Part shown: one piece after another, positions 36,080 through 44,389 of the stretch
How positions within the stretch are numbered: position 1 is the stretch's first letter
How the letters are laid out: every line of letters begins with the position of its first letter
From: Halalkalirubrum salinum
GTDB taxonomy: Archaea; Halobacteriota; Halobacteria; Halobacteriales; Haloferacaceae
Assembly: GCF_005543295.1 (NCBI RefSeq)
Contig: NZ_SRSG01000059.1
Span: 237,714 to 301,713 of the forward strand
Reading direction: 5' to 3'
DNA: 64,000 bases
The notes under the pieces: model-generated
Databases searched by the model: none
What the model was told of the DNA's origin: nothing
The model's input: the letters and a program-made list of their open reading frames with translations, nothing else
Translations under genes and position numbers: made by a program

Positions 36080-37297
36080 ATGAAAATGAAAGTGAGTAAA
36101 CAAGTAAACGATTCACCACAGCCGTTCTCGGTTGAATACCGCGGGATGGACGTGGTCTTCGGACGGGGGGAGCTCACCAGACTCGGATCGAGGCTCGAAA
36201 CACACGGCTGTACCCGCGCCATCGTCGTCTGTGGGTCGAACGTGGGCGGGAACGACGAACTCATGGAGCCGCTTCGGGACGGGCTCGGTTCGATGCTCGT
36301 TGACGTGTTCGACGAGACAACGGCCGCAAAGCGGATCGAAACCGCCTTCGACGGGATCGAGGCGGTCTCCGCAGCCGAGGCGGATGTGATTGTCGGCGTC
36401 GGCGGGGGAAGCAGCCTCAATGTGGCCAGACAATTGAGTGTGTTGGCCGCGGACGGCCGACCAATCGACGAGATACGCGAGGCAGCGCGATCGGGTGAGA
36501 CTGTGGAACTCTCCGCAGCGACCGAGCCCACGCCGGTTGCAGTCGTGCCGACGACGTTCGCCGGGGCAGATATGTCTCCCGGCGGAAGCCTCGCAGTTTT
36601 GCGTGCCGAGGAATCACCGACCGGCCAGCCGGTCGTTGCGAGCGGATCGCTCACACCCCTGCTCGTGGTCGAGGACCCCGCCGCGTTCGAGACAACACCG
36701 ATGGGTGCGCTGGCAGGATCAGCGATGAACGGCTTCGACAAGGCGATCGAAACCCTCTACGCACGAGATCAGACCCCGATCACGGATGCACTTGCCGTGC
36801 GGGCGCTTCGATACCTCGGACCGGCACTGAAAACGCTGCGAACGGACACAGAAGCGAGCGCGATCGACCGCGCCGTCGTCGGAACGATCCTCTCGCAGTT
36901 CGAGAACCGGCCGTCGATCGTCCACGCGTTCGGCCATGCGTTCGCGCGGCGATACCCCGTTCAACAGGGCGTTGCACACGCAGTGGCGGTTCCAGCCGTG
37001 CTCCGATACGTCTTCGACACGGTCGAAGGAGGGCGATACGACATGGCCGACGGACTACGAATCGACACCGCGGATCTGTCCGAGGACGCAATCGCCGAAG
37101 CGATCGTTGAGCGTGTAACCGAGATCCGAGACGCACTCGGACTCCCGAGGCGGTTTGGCGAACTCTCCGGGACAACGCGAGAAGATATTCCAGAACTTGC
37201 GCAGTTCGTGCTCGACGATCCGGTTCTCGATCGTGCACCGTCAGGGTTGGATCCGACGATCGAAGCGAGTGAAGCTGTGCTTCGGGAGACGTGGTGA
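36080..37297 (+). CDS. Iron-type alcohol dehydrogenase fold protein with altered metal site
   Basis: The 405-aa protein has the Fe-ADH/dehydroquinate-synthase fold: the NAD loop VIVGVGGGSSLNVARQLS, PTTFAGADMSPG, and the C-terminal helical domain with PITDALAVRALRYL and IVHAFGHAFARRYPVQQGVAHAVAVP. Compared with the standard motif DALTHAIE, it reads NGFDKAIE, so the usual Asp and His ligands are Asn and Lys; the later PHG His is Gln (VQQG). Only the VHxxxH histidines remain. It may be a metal-independent dehydrogenase or reductase, or a maleylacetate-reductase-like enzyme. It is divergent from the TRAP system, suggesting action on the imported compound. Start 36080 avoids the AT-rich promoter. 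Confidence 0.82.
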   Translation: MKMKVSKQVNDSPQPFSVEYRGMDVVFGRGELTRLGSRLETHGCTRAIVVCGSNVGGNDELMEPLRDGLGSMLVDVFDETTAAKRIETAFDGIEAVSAAEADVIVGVGGGSSLNVARQLSVLAADGRPIDEIREAARSGETVELSAATEPTPVAVVPTTFAGADMSPGGSLAVLRAEESPTGQPVVASGSLTPLLVVEDPAAFETTPMGALAGSAMNGFDKAIETLYARDQTPITDALAVRALRYLGPALKTLRTDTEASAIDRAVVGTILSQFENRPSIVHAFGHAFARRYPVQQGVAHAVAVPAVLRYVFDTVEGGRYDMADGLRIDTADLSEDAIAEAIVERVTEIRDALGLPRRFGELSGTTREDIPELAQFVLDDPVLDRAPSGLDPTIEASEAVLRETW

Positions 37298-37316
37298 GCG
37301 CGAGTCGCCGACGCTG

Positions 37317-38372
37317 CTACCGGCTGCGGTTCGAAAAGACGGAAGCGATGTTCAGCGGCAGCCGTCCGATCGTGTACCCCTCGTAGGAGCCGTCCGGACG
37401 GGCGCGGAAGACGATCGCCGGCTTGTGTCGGACCGCGGGCTGTTCGGCGAGCACGGCAGCCCAGTCGTCGTCCGGAAACGACGAGCAATCAACACACAGA
37501 ACGACGCCGCCGGCGTGATGGGTGAGCTGGCCGCTCGTTTTCGACTCCGCAGTATCTCGAACCGCCGTCACCGGCGAGTTGGCCGATCGGCGGTTTGGCG
37601 GCAGTGGTCGGGTAACTTCGACGAGGACGCCGTCGCTGCCGTCGGAGTTGATCGGATCTGCACGATAGTCGATCGAGTGGCCGGTCGTCACCTCGATTTC
37701 AGGCGTGATCGCATAGCCCGCGTCGACAAGCAGTCGGCCGACGACGAATTCACCCATTGCCGCGGCCATTCGGGTTCGATCGAGATACTGCGAGGTGCCG
37801 AGCTTGCCGGCCATCACATCGCGGGAAGGATCGAGCGCACCCGTTTTCAGGAATGTCTCGAAGAATCCGAGGGCAGCGTCTCGGGTTGTGTCGGGAAAGC
37901 CAGCGTGGTGCTCCGAAAAGAACTGCCGTGTCGTCTCACGGCCGTCCTTCGAGAGGAACACTGGCAGAAAGAACCACGAGATGTGCGGATACGATTCGAG
38001 CCACGGCGACTCGTCGTGGAGTTGTTTGAGCAGTTCGCGTTGGGCCCACCGGGCGATCGGATACGGCACCTCCTCGAAGCCGTACTTGTTGGTCCGCCAC
38101 AGTGTTTCGGGCGTTTCGGTATTCCCCAGCCAGTAGCCTGCAGGGGCAGCGTTGAGGCCATTGGGGCCAATATCTCCAGCACTCCAGCAAAACAGCGCCA
38201 TGTCGCCGTTGTCCATCTCGAACCGTCGTGCCTCGTAGCCAGACGGTGCCGAGAAGTGCGGCGATCGCTGTGTCGCACCGAGATTTCGATCCAGCGGCTC
38301 GAAGAGGTCGCGATTGACCCGATCGGGGGTCCACGACCCACGAGCGTATCGGAAGCGAAGCGGCTTTGCCAC
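37317..38372 (-). CDS. Haloarchaeal DUF5784-like protein, possible nuclease fold
   Basis: The 351-aa protein opens MAKPLRFRYARGSWTPDRV and includes GYEARRFEMDNGDMALF, YWLGNTETPETLWRTNKYGFEEVPYP and FLSKDGRETTRQFF, matching what I remember of DUF5784, present in most haloarchaea. The C-terminal part has a candidate PD-(D/E)XK-like core: EIEVTTGHSIDYRADP followed by GVLVEVTRPLPP, with an acidic residue, ExT and a following Gln/Lys helix (SKTSGQLTHHAGG). That reading is inference only. It is divergent from the DUF5786 gene across an AT-rich promoter region. Confidence 0.8.
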   Translation of the reverse strand: MAKPLRFRYARGSWTPDRVNRDLFEPLDRNLGATQRSPHFSAPSGYEARRFEMDNGDMALFCWSAGDIGPNGLNAAPAGYWLGNTETPETLWRTNKYGFEEVPYPIARWAQRELLKQLHDESPWLESYPHISWFFLPVFLSKDGRETTRQFFSEHHAGFPDTTRDAALGFFETFLKTGALDPSRDVMAGKLGTSQYLDRTRMAAAMGEFVVGRLLVDAGYAITPEIEVTTGHSIDYRADPINSDGSDGVLVEVTRPLPPNRRSANSPVTAVRDTAESKTSGQLTHHAGGVVLCVDCSSFPDDDWAAVLAEQPAVRHKPAIVFRARPDGSYEGYTIGRLPLNIASVFSNRSR

Positions 38373-38486
38373 AGATAGGCTCAGACGTCAAGAGCAAAAA
38401 CGTGTTTGGGTCGCAGTGTGTGTATATATAATGAACTTTCATAACCGTTAGATATATACCGGACAGTTTCCAAGTCAAGGTATACC
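38373..38486. promoter_or_regulatory. Divergent promoter region, DUF5784 and DUF5786 genes
   Basis: The run TGTATATATAATG (about 38420-38432) and GATATATACC (about 38451-38460) are TATA-like. The second lies about 27 bases before the plus-strand ATG at 38487. Confidence 0.5.
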
Positions 38487-38660
38487 ATGTCAATGGGTGC
38501 CTACGACGAAGACGAACACGAGCGGCGCGAACAGAAGACGAGTACGATCGACGCAGATTTCGAGAGTGGTCGGTCAGAGTACGAGGGGACAGTGTCTTAC
38601 GACACTGGCGAGTCCGCAGAGGCACTATTGGACCAGTTCAAACAGCTTCAGGGCAAGTGA
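38487..38660 (+). CDS. Small acidic haloarchaeal protein (DUF5786-like)
   Basis: The 57-aa product begins MSMGAYDEDEHERREQKT, continues RSEYEGTVSYDTGESAEALLDQF and ends in Lys. This highly conserved little protein occurs in nearly all haloarchaea, as I recall under DUF5786, with no known function. Promoter spacing (TATA-like box about 27 bases upstream) supports leaderless expression. It is too short for many gene callers. Confidence 0.85.
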   Translation: MSMGAYDEDEHERREQKTSTIDADFESGRSEYEGTVSYDTGESAEALLDQFKQLQGK

Positions 38661-38771
38661 ACGGCGGCAATTGTACTCGCGGTGTTTCTACTGCACACTA
38701 TTGAGAGAAGTCGGTTTCGCGATCGAAATAAGAGGTCGAAACGGGACTGCGATAGTGACAGGTCATTGTTG

Positions 38772-39671
38772 TCACGGCGAGCCCGAGCCATCATCCGGTG
38801 CGCGGACCGCATCCCATCCAGGCGTCTCCGGGGCACCGTCGGCGGTTTCGATCGCACCTGGTTCTTCGATCGTGGCGGCTGATCCAGACGTGTCCGCGCG
38901 ATCATCCCACGTCTGGATTGATCGACCGACCCACGAGTCTGCGGCGGCGGCGAGTTCGCGGTAGCGATCGGCCGCCGCCTCGTTGATCTCGATCGTTCCG
39001 GGGCTCGATCCACAGGCGACACCGACGAAGCGGGTACGATCGTCGTCGGTCAGTTCGGCTGCAGCAAGCCGAGAAACGATCCCCGAAAGCTCGTCGGGAT
39101 CGGGATAGGCGAACACAGTCGTTCCGATCGCAGCCGAGAATGTCGGGTCTGCGTCCGCAGGCGGCGTCGAATCGAGGAGACGTTTTGGCCCGCCGATCGA
39201 CGTTTCGACGCGCTCGCACTCTGTTTCGCGCTCCAGTTGGAGGTTGTAGCCGGGGTAGACGCGACACGTATTTGGATACAGCTCCGAGTCGTGGATTCGA
39301 CACTGCAGCGTCTCGGGATCGAGAAAACAACAGGCGGGGAGCCACCGCCGCTCGCCATCGAACGGGGCAACGGCCTTCGTGGGTTTGCGAAGGCCAAGGT
39401 AGAACACGGGACGATTGCCGATCGCCGCGAGCGCAACCCCATCGACGCGAACGCTGTCGTCGTCGGGCCCGGCTTCGAACAGTCGAGGGGTCATCGCGTC
39501 GCCGTAGCCGGCGTCAACGAGCGATCGTGCTTCACCGCTGCGAAGCGGAGCGAGGTTGTACGTGTCGTCGATCGGCGGGCGATCACTGCCGTGTTCCGCA
39601 GACGGCGGGACGTCCGCGATCGGACGCCAGTCGATGCAACAGCCAGCACAGCCCTCGCAGTTGACGTCCAT
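38772..39671 (-). CDS. YkgJ-family cysteine-cluster protein
   Basis: The 299-aa protein has the cysteine cluster CEGCAGCCIDW at residues 5-15 and a second group in LPACCFLDPETLQCRIHDSELYPNTCRVYPG near 125-155, the pattern of the YkgJ (CxxCxxCC) zinc- or iron-chelating family. The remainder is acidic and helical. Function is unknown; metal or Fe-S binding is likely. Start 39671 puts the cluster at the N-terminus; the upstream extension to 39824 crosses a duplicated intergenic sequence and is rejected. Confidence 0.87.
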   Translation of the reverse strand: MDVNCEGCAGCCIDWRPIADVPPSAEHGSDRPPIDDTYNLAPLRSGEARSLVDAGYGDAMTPRLFEAGPDDDSVRVDGVALAAIGNRPVFYLGLRKPTKAVAPFDGERRWLPACCFLDPETLQCRIHDSELYPNTCRVYPGYNLQLERETECERVETSIGGPKRLLDSTPPADADPTFSAAIGTTVFAYPDPDELSGIVSRLAAAELTDDDRTRFVGVACGSSPGTIEINEAAADRYRELAAAADSWVGRSIQTWDDRADTSGSAATIEEPGAIETADGAPETPGWDAVRAPDDGSGSP

Positions 39672-39690
39672 ACCCGCGCTACGATCGCCG

Positions 39691-39740
39691 ATCGCATAAC
39701 GCTTGATCCGGGTCAAGCAATCGCATAACGCTTGATCCGG
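39691..39740. repeat. 21-bp direct repeat upstream of the YkgJ gene
   Basis: The 21-base sequence beginning ATCGCATAACGCTTG occurs exactly at 39691-39711 and 39720-39740, a 29-bp period. It lies in the divergent region between the YkgJ gene and the small zinc protein. Confidence 0.9.
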
Positions 39741-39838
39741 TTCGTTCGATCCCCTCGAGCGTGTTTTGCGCCGGCAAATCGCTCGGTGTCTCCCGAGCGA
39801 TCGGATGGATTCATACCGCTTCAAACCCTACAGAGACT

Positions 39839-40060
39839 ATGACGAGTCGGCGCTGTGACGGGTGTGACACGAAGGTGAAGATCGCCGGCGGGATCGGCGA
39901 TCTGTGGAGCCGCAGCTGGGGACCGACCGGCGGGATGTTGTTAGAGCTTGCAGACGGGAGCGATCACTTCCTCTGTCTGGACTGTGTCGATCGGCTGCCG
40001 GACGATCGCGAGCCGACAGCCGCAGATGTGGACGCGCTGCGGGTACCTGACGAGGAGTGA
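39839..40060 (+). CDS. Small haloarchaeal zinc-ribbon protein (DUF7561-like)
   Basis: The 73-aa product has MTSRRCDGCDTKVKIAGG near its start and HFLCLDCVDRLPDDR later, two CxxC pairs forming a likely zinc ribbon, with GGMLLELADGSD between. I recall similar proteins in haloarchaea but am unsure of the DUF number. Start 39839 puts the first CxxC at the N-terminus. The XPD-type helicase begins 72 bases later in the same direction. Confidence 0.75.
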   Translation: MTSRRCDGCDTKVKIAGGIGDLWSRSWGPTGGMLLELADGSDHFLCLDCVDRLPDDREPTAADVDALRVPDEE

Positions 40061-40132
40061 ACGAGGCGTCTAGGTGCGGGTGTCGAGCCTCGCACCCGCA
40101 GGCTTTTGCCCGCGGACGCGCCACTGTCGCTC

Positions 40133-41986
40133 GTGCAACCGTCGCGGATCTACGAGGCGTTTCCGGCCCCGAGCTACCGCGGCGCACAAAAGGAGGCGCT
40201 CGCGGACATCAAAGCCGCCTTCGAGGCCGGCAACGACGTGGTGTTGGTCCGCGCGCCAACTGGCAGCGGCAAGTCGCTCCTCGCGCGGGCGATCATGGGC
40301 TGTGCGCGATCGCTCCAAGAAGCCAAGCCCGCCCAAGCGACCGGCGCATACTACACCACCCCACAGGTGTCTCAACTCGACGACGTGGCCGAAGACGACC
40401 TCTTAGCTGATTTCAACGTGATCCGGGGGAAAAGCAACTACACGTGCATTCTCCCGGATGAACACGACACGCCGGTCAACCAGGCACCCTGTGCCCGCCA
40501 GCAAGGGTTCGACTGCACGGTGAAGCACCGCTGTCCATACTACTCCGATCGCGCGATCGCCTCTGGGCGCGAAATTGCCGCGATGACGCTCGCGTATTTC
40601 ATGCAAACGGCGGGCTCAGAGCTGTTTCGCAAACGCGACGTAGTCGTGATCGACGAGGCCCACGGGCTGGCCGAGTGGGCCGAAATGTACGCGACAATCG
40701 AGCTCTCACCTGATCGCGTTCCCGTGTGGGACGGACTCAACGTACCGGACGTCCACGAGGCGGACGATCCGCTCGATCGAACGGTGCGGTTCGCTGAGTC
40801 GCTCGTTGGTGTCTGCTCGCGGGCGAAAGACGCGCTGACCGGTCGCCCAGAGCTCTCCGCCCAGGAGGTTGCCCGGCGCGATCGGCTGAACGAACTCATT
40901 TCGGAACTGAAATGGTTTGTCGAGGACTATCGCGATATCGACAGCCCGACGACGTGGGTCGTCGATCAGGCCGGCGGGGCGGGGTCGCCGCTGTCGATCA
41001 AGCCGCTGGATCCGGCCCGGTACCTCCACCACACGGTGTGGGACCGGGGGAACAAGTTCGCGCTGTTGTCAGCAACGATTCTCAACAAGGCGGCGTTTTG
41101 TCGTGGGGTCGGACTCGATCCCTCGCGGGTAGCGCTCGTCGATGTCGAACACACGTTTCCGCTGGAGAATCGTCCGCTGTACGACGTGACACAGGGGAAG
41201 ATGACGTACGAACACCGCGAGGAGACGATCCCGAAGATCGCGCGGACGATCGTCCAGCTCATGGCCACCCACCCAGATGAGAAGGGAATCGTCCACGCGC
41301 ACTCGTACGGGATTGCAGCCGACCTCGTTTCCAATCTCGAACAGTTCGGGGTCGGCGCACGGGTTCGAAGCCATGAGGCGGCCGAGCGCGACGCCGCACT
41401 CGAAGCGTGGAAGGCGACGACCGCACCGGACGTGTTCGTCTCGGTGAAGATGGAGGAGGCGCTGGACCTGCGAGACGAGCTCGCGCGGTGGCAGGTGGTG
41501 TGCAAAGCGCCGTATCTCAACACGAACGACTCTCGGGTCGCCAGACGGCTTGAAGACGGCCAGTGGGCGTGGTACCACCGCGCGGCGCTGCGAACCGTCA
41601 TACAGGGCTGTGGTCGAGTCGTTCGCGCCCCGGACGACTACGGCGCGACCTATCTGGCAGATTCGAGCCTATTGGACCTGTTCGATCGCGCCCGCTCGGA
41701 CATGCCGCCGTGGTTCGCTGCCGCGGTCGATCGGCTCGACGCGCCGTCGCTTCCCGAATTCAACCCTGCGGACGCGCTGGCTGCGTACGACACCGAACCC
41801 AGGGCCGCGGGGCGATCGAATCCGAATCGAACCAACGGGGGGCCGGCTGGTGGGTCGACCACGAAAGACACGGAGCGCCGAACCAGCGGCTCGACAGATC
41901 GACAGACGAGTGACAGCAATCAGGACGGAGAACCGACTGGCCGCCGCAAGCGCCACCCGCTATCTGACGTGTGGGGCGACGGCTAG
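40133..41986 (+). CDS. Superfamily 2 DNA helicase, XPD/DinG type with Fe-S cluster
   Basis: The 617-aa helicase has Walker A APTGSGKS (about 41-48), four cysteines between about residues 104 and 134 (YTCILPD, APCARQQ, FDCTVKHRC) that fit the Fe-S domain of XPD/DinG, Walker B DEAH (about 173) and the C-terminal VIQGCGRVVRAPDDYG motif VI. The tail after residue 540 is polar and low complexity. It should unwind DNA 5'-3' in repair. GTG 40133 begins VQPSRIYEAFPAPSYRG, close to the usual haloarchaeal opening; a TTG at 40106 would add nine residues. Its stop codon overlaps that of a small opposite-strand gene. Confidence 0.9.
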   Translation: MQPSRIYEAFPAPSYRGAQKEALADIKAAFEAGNDVVLVRAPTGSGKSLLARAIMGCARSLQEAKPAQATGAYYTTPQVSQLDDVAEDDLLADFNVIRGKSNYTCILPDEHDTPVNQAPCARQQGFDCTVKHRCPYYSDRAIASGREIAAMTLAYFMQTAGSELFRKRDVVVIDEAHGLAEWAEMYATIELSPDRVPVWDGLNVPDVHEADDPLDRTVRFAESLVGVCSRAKDALTGRPELSAQEVARRDRLNELISELKWFVEDYRDIDSPTTWVVDQAGGAGSPLSIKPLDPARYLHHTVWDRGNKFALLSATILNKAAFCRGVGLDPSRVALVDVEHTFPLENRPLYDVTQGKMTYEHREETIPKIARTIVQLMATHPDEKGIVHAHSYGIAADLVSNLEQFGVGARVRSHEAAERDAALEAWKATTAPDVFVSVKMEEALDLRDELARWQVVCKAPYLNTNDSRVARRLEDGQWAWYHRAALRTVIQGCGRVVRAPDDYGATYLADSSLLDLFDRARSDMPPWFAAAVDRLDAPSLPEFNPADALAAYDTEPRAAGRSNPNRTNGGPAGGSTTKDTERRTSGSTDRQTSDSNQDGEPTGRRKRHPLSDVWGDG

Positions 41987-42066
41987 AGTAACGTCACGCC
42001 CCACGCGACCATCGAGCTCACCATCAGGAACGCGAAAAATATCGCGAAGAGCTGGGATCGATCCAT
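41983..42066 (-). CDS. 27-residue single-span membrane peptide
   Basis: The product is MDRSQLFAIFFAFLMVSSMV followed by AWGVTLL, one hydrophobic span with a charged N-terminus. I remember very similar 27-28-residue proteins annotated in many haloarchaea, which supports it as a real gene. Its stop and that of the helicase share the palindrome CTAG (41983-41986). Upstream AT-rich sequence could supply a promoter. Function unknown. Confidence 0.65.
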   Translation of the reverse strand: MDRSQLFAIFFAFLMVSSMVAWGVTLL

Positions 42067-42233
42067 ATTTTACCTAACTTTGCGGATACGCTTAGAACCT
42101 CCGGAGCGCCTATCAACGCTGAGAGATGGAGCGAATATCGACGAACGTCTACGCCGATCGGGGACCGTGGGGAATAATTCATAATGTTTGTTAATGTAGT
42201 ATTTATTTGGCCAGTTATATTTCTTTTTCTAAC

Positions 42234-42247
42234 CGGTTTGTAAACCG
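42234..42247. promoter_or_regulatory. Palindrome and AT-rich promoter region
   Basis: CGGTTT-GT-AAACCG is an inverted repeat with 6-bp arms in an AT-rich gap (42160-42320). A TATA-like element (TAGTTTTACATA, about 42289-42300) lies 25-30 bases before the DUF7317-like start at 42322. The palindrome sits about 60 bases upstream of that box, an operator-like position. Confidence 0.4.
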
Positions 42248-42321
42248 CTTCCTGTATTTTATGATCGTCTTGCTACTGTGTCTCACGATAGTTTTACATA
42301 CGTCCCATACACAGTAAGTGT

Positions 42322-42516
42322 ATGGCGACACACGGTCTCCAAACCGCACTGACGCTGTACCGCAGCGGAACGTACTCACTCGAGCAGGCAGCCGCCAAGG
42401 CCGGTCGATCGGAAGCCGCGTTCCGCCGTGTACTCAAGCAGTACGGCATCGACCATACAGAGGCCGATCGTCGCGATCCCGCTGGCGCAACCGAGCAATC
42501 GCTCAAGGCAGACTGA
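42322..42516 (+). CDS. Small helix-turn-helix-like protein (DUF7317-like)
   Basis: The 64-aa product (MATHGLQTALTLYRSGTYSL ... AAFRRVLKQYGID) has a two-helix pattern TLEQAA.KAGRS..A.RR.L like a short HTH, similar to UPF0175 or resolvase-type linkers. I recall haloarchaeal relatives as DUF7317. It could be an antitoxin-like or DNA-binding protein; no toxin is next to it. The AT-rich promoter before it is strong. Confidence 0.75.
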   Translation: MATHGLQTALTLYRSGTYSLEQAAAKAGRSEAAFRRVLKQYGIDHTEADRRDPAGATEQSLKAD

Positions 42517-42561
42517 ACAGCCGACTCATTTTTCCAGAAGCGACCGATTGTCGAGCGGTGC

Positions 42562-43680
42562 CTACAACTCGTCGCCGTCAGTAGGGACAATGTACACGCC
42601 CGATCGATCCTTCAAGACGGAAACGGTGGTCGTCTCCGCAGTCACGAAGGATGGGCGAGAAACAGTGATCGACTCGTAGGTCTCTGGGTCGAGAATCTGC
42701 ACTGCGTGATCGTCTTCGATCGCGACAACAGTCGTTTCGACAGCTTCAGAGACCACACCAATCTTCCGCGCGTCGGGAGCAGTCCCGTCTTCGCGCGGCG
42801 CGTCATACCGATCGCCGCCAGCGAGACGCGTGCCTTTCAGCGTCCCACGCGCGCTCGTAACGAGAACAGGTCCGTCTCCGTCTTTTGGATCGATCACGTC
42901 CCCGGCAGTGTAGCGCGGAAGCCGCACAACGAATGTAACCCGATACACCTCGTTACCATCGCCGTCTTCGGTCACGAGTGTCGGGTGGTTGTTGATTGTT
43001 CCGCCGAGGACATCACGGATGCGTGAGGCCGCACCCTGGCCGAGTTGGTTCGTCGACAGCTGGATGTCCGCGCCGTCGTCAGTCCGATCGACGGTGGAAA
43101 TAAACGCGTTTCTGTCACCCGTCGCCTCGCGATCTGCCACATACGACTCCGCGAGGGCGATCGCCTTGTCGACTTCAGCCTCGGTGGGCGTGCGCCCGTC
43201 CGCGCGGAGCTGGATTTCGCTGGCGTAGTAGCCGCCGGCGATCCGTCCGCAGCGGTCACATGAACCGTACGAGAGCTTCACGGGGACGGTGATCTCGGCG
43301 TCGATTGGTGTCTCGCGGACAACACCGCTGAACGCACAGTGCATCCGGATCGTGGTCTCGTCGACCTGTTCGGGCTCGACGACCCACTCGACGTCGCGGG
43401 CGTTCACGTGAACCGACAGCGCCTCGGTAACTTCCTCGATTGCCACGTCCGTGTAGTCGCGCGCGCCAACGTCGACCCAGCGGTTGCCGCGCTCGATCGC
43501 CCCACAGCCCGAACAGACGTGGACCTGCACGCGGTCTGGGGCATCAACCAGTGCAAAATCTTCGAAGTAACACGCATCACAGAGGGCAGCTTCCCGGCCG
43601 CGTGGCTCGCCGGGCAGCGGTTCCGCGCGATCGGGGATTGACGCCCCACAGCGCGGACAGAACTCGCGTGCGTCGCTCAT
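42562..43680 (-). CDS. nmd3: NMD3-family ribosome export/quality protein
   Basis: The 372-aa archaeal NMD3 has zinc-binding CPRCGASIPD (residues 7-16) with CDACYFEDF, a second CSGCGAIERGNRW, and the third CDRCGRIAGGYYASEIQLR. The C-terminal OB/SH3-like parts follow. In eukaryotes NMD3 exports 60S subunits; archaeal members are presumed to act in large-subunit maturation. Start 43680 (MSDAREFCPRCG) is taken because it puts the zinc site at the N-terminus. Confidence 0.93.
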   Translation of the reverse strand: MSDAREFCPRCGASIPDRAEPLPGEPRGREAALCDACYFEDFALVDAPDRVQVHVCSGCGAIERGNRWVDVGARDYTDVAIEEVTEALSVHVNARDVEWVVEPEQVDETTIRMHCAFSGVVRETPIDAEITVPVKLSYGSCDRCGRIAGGYYASEIQLRADGRTPTEAEVDKAIALAESYVADREATGDRNAFISTVDRTDDGADIQLSTNQLGQGAASRIRDVLGGTINNHPTLVTEDGDGNEVYRVTFVVRLPRYTAGDVIDPKDGDGPVLVTSARGTLKGTRLAGGDRYDAPREDGTAPDARKIGVVSEAVETTVVAIEDDHAVQILDPETYESITVSRPSFVTAETTTVSVLKDRSGVYIVPTDGDEL

Positions 43681-43741
43681 ACCAGTTGTAGCCGGGCGAT
43701 CCGGATAAGCGACGCGAAAGCCGCCCACAACAGCGGCGTCG

Positions 43742-44365
43742 TCATCCCTCGAGGTAGTCGATCGCCTCCTCGTCTGTCACCTGCGTGAAATCACGGAAGT
43801 GGTGCCCGACCGCGACGAACGGCTGGGGTGTCTCGATAACGACGACCTCATCGGCCGACGACTGCAGCTCTGCAACGACCTCGGCGGGTGCAACGGGGAC
43901 TGCTAACACGACCCGATCGGCGCCGGCCGCCTGCAGCTGTCGAAGACACGCGCGAGCAGTCGCCCCTGTTGCAACCCCGTCGTCGACCAACACGACAGTC
44001 AACCCCGAGAGGTCACCGACGGCCTCGGTCGGATACTGCTCGGCTTTTTGTTGAGCGGCCTCGGCTTCTTCTGCGCGAGTGCGATCGATGTACTCCTCGG
44101 AGACCGACAGCCGCGAAACGAGCTCGTCGTTGAGCCAGAGGCTGCCGTCGGCGGCGACCGCACCAAGTGCCAGCTCAGGATTGTTCGGTGCGCCGAGTTT
44201 CGAGGCGATGACGACGTCGAGCGGGGCCTCGAAGTGGTCGGCGACTGGCCGAGCGACGGGGAGTCCACCTCGGGGAATGCCGAAGACGCGATCGGGGCGG
44301 ATGTCTTTCTCATCGAGCAATGCTGCGAGCCGTTCGCCGGCTGCGTAGCGGGTTTCGAAAGCCAT
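43742..44365 (-). CDS. Type I phosphoribosyltransferase domain protein
   Basis: The 207-aa PRTase-fold protein has GIPRGGLPVARPVADHF near residue 29 and the PRPP loop VVLVDDGVATGATARACLRQL near 124. The length and the GVATG loop variant are those of the haloarchaeal/cyanobacterial PRTase group whose substrate is unassigned, not of Apt, Hpt or PyrE. It lies between the epimerase and NMD3 genes on the same strand. Confidence 0.9.
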   Translation of the reverse strand: MAFETRYAAGERLAALLDEKDIRPDRVFGIPRGGLPVARPVADHFEAPLDVVIASKLGAPNNPELALGAVAADGSLWLNDELVSRLSVSEEYIDRTRAEEAEAAQQKAEQYPTEAVGDLSGLTVVLVDDGVATGATARACLRQLQAAGADRVVLAVPVAPAEVVAELQSSADEVVVIETPQPFVAVGHHFRDFTQVTDEEAIDYLEG

Positions 44366-44389
44366 GGTCTGGATTTCAGATGTCTGGTG

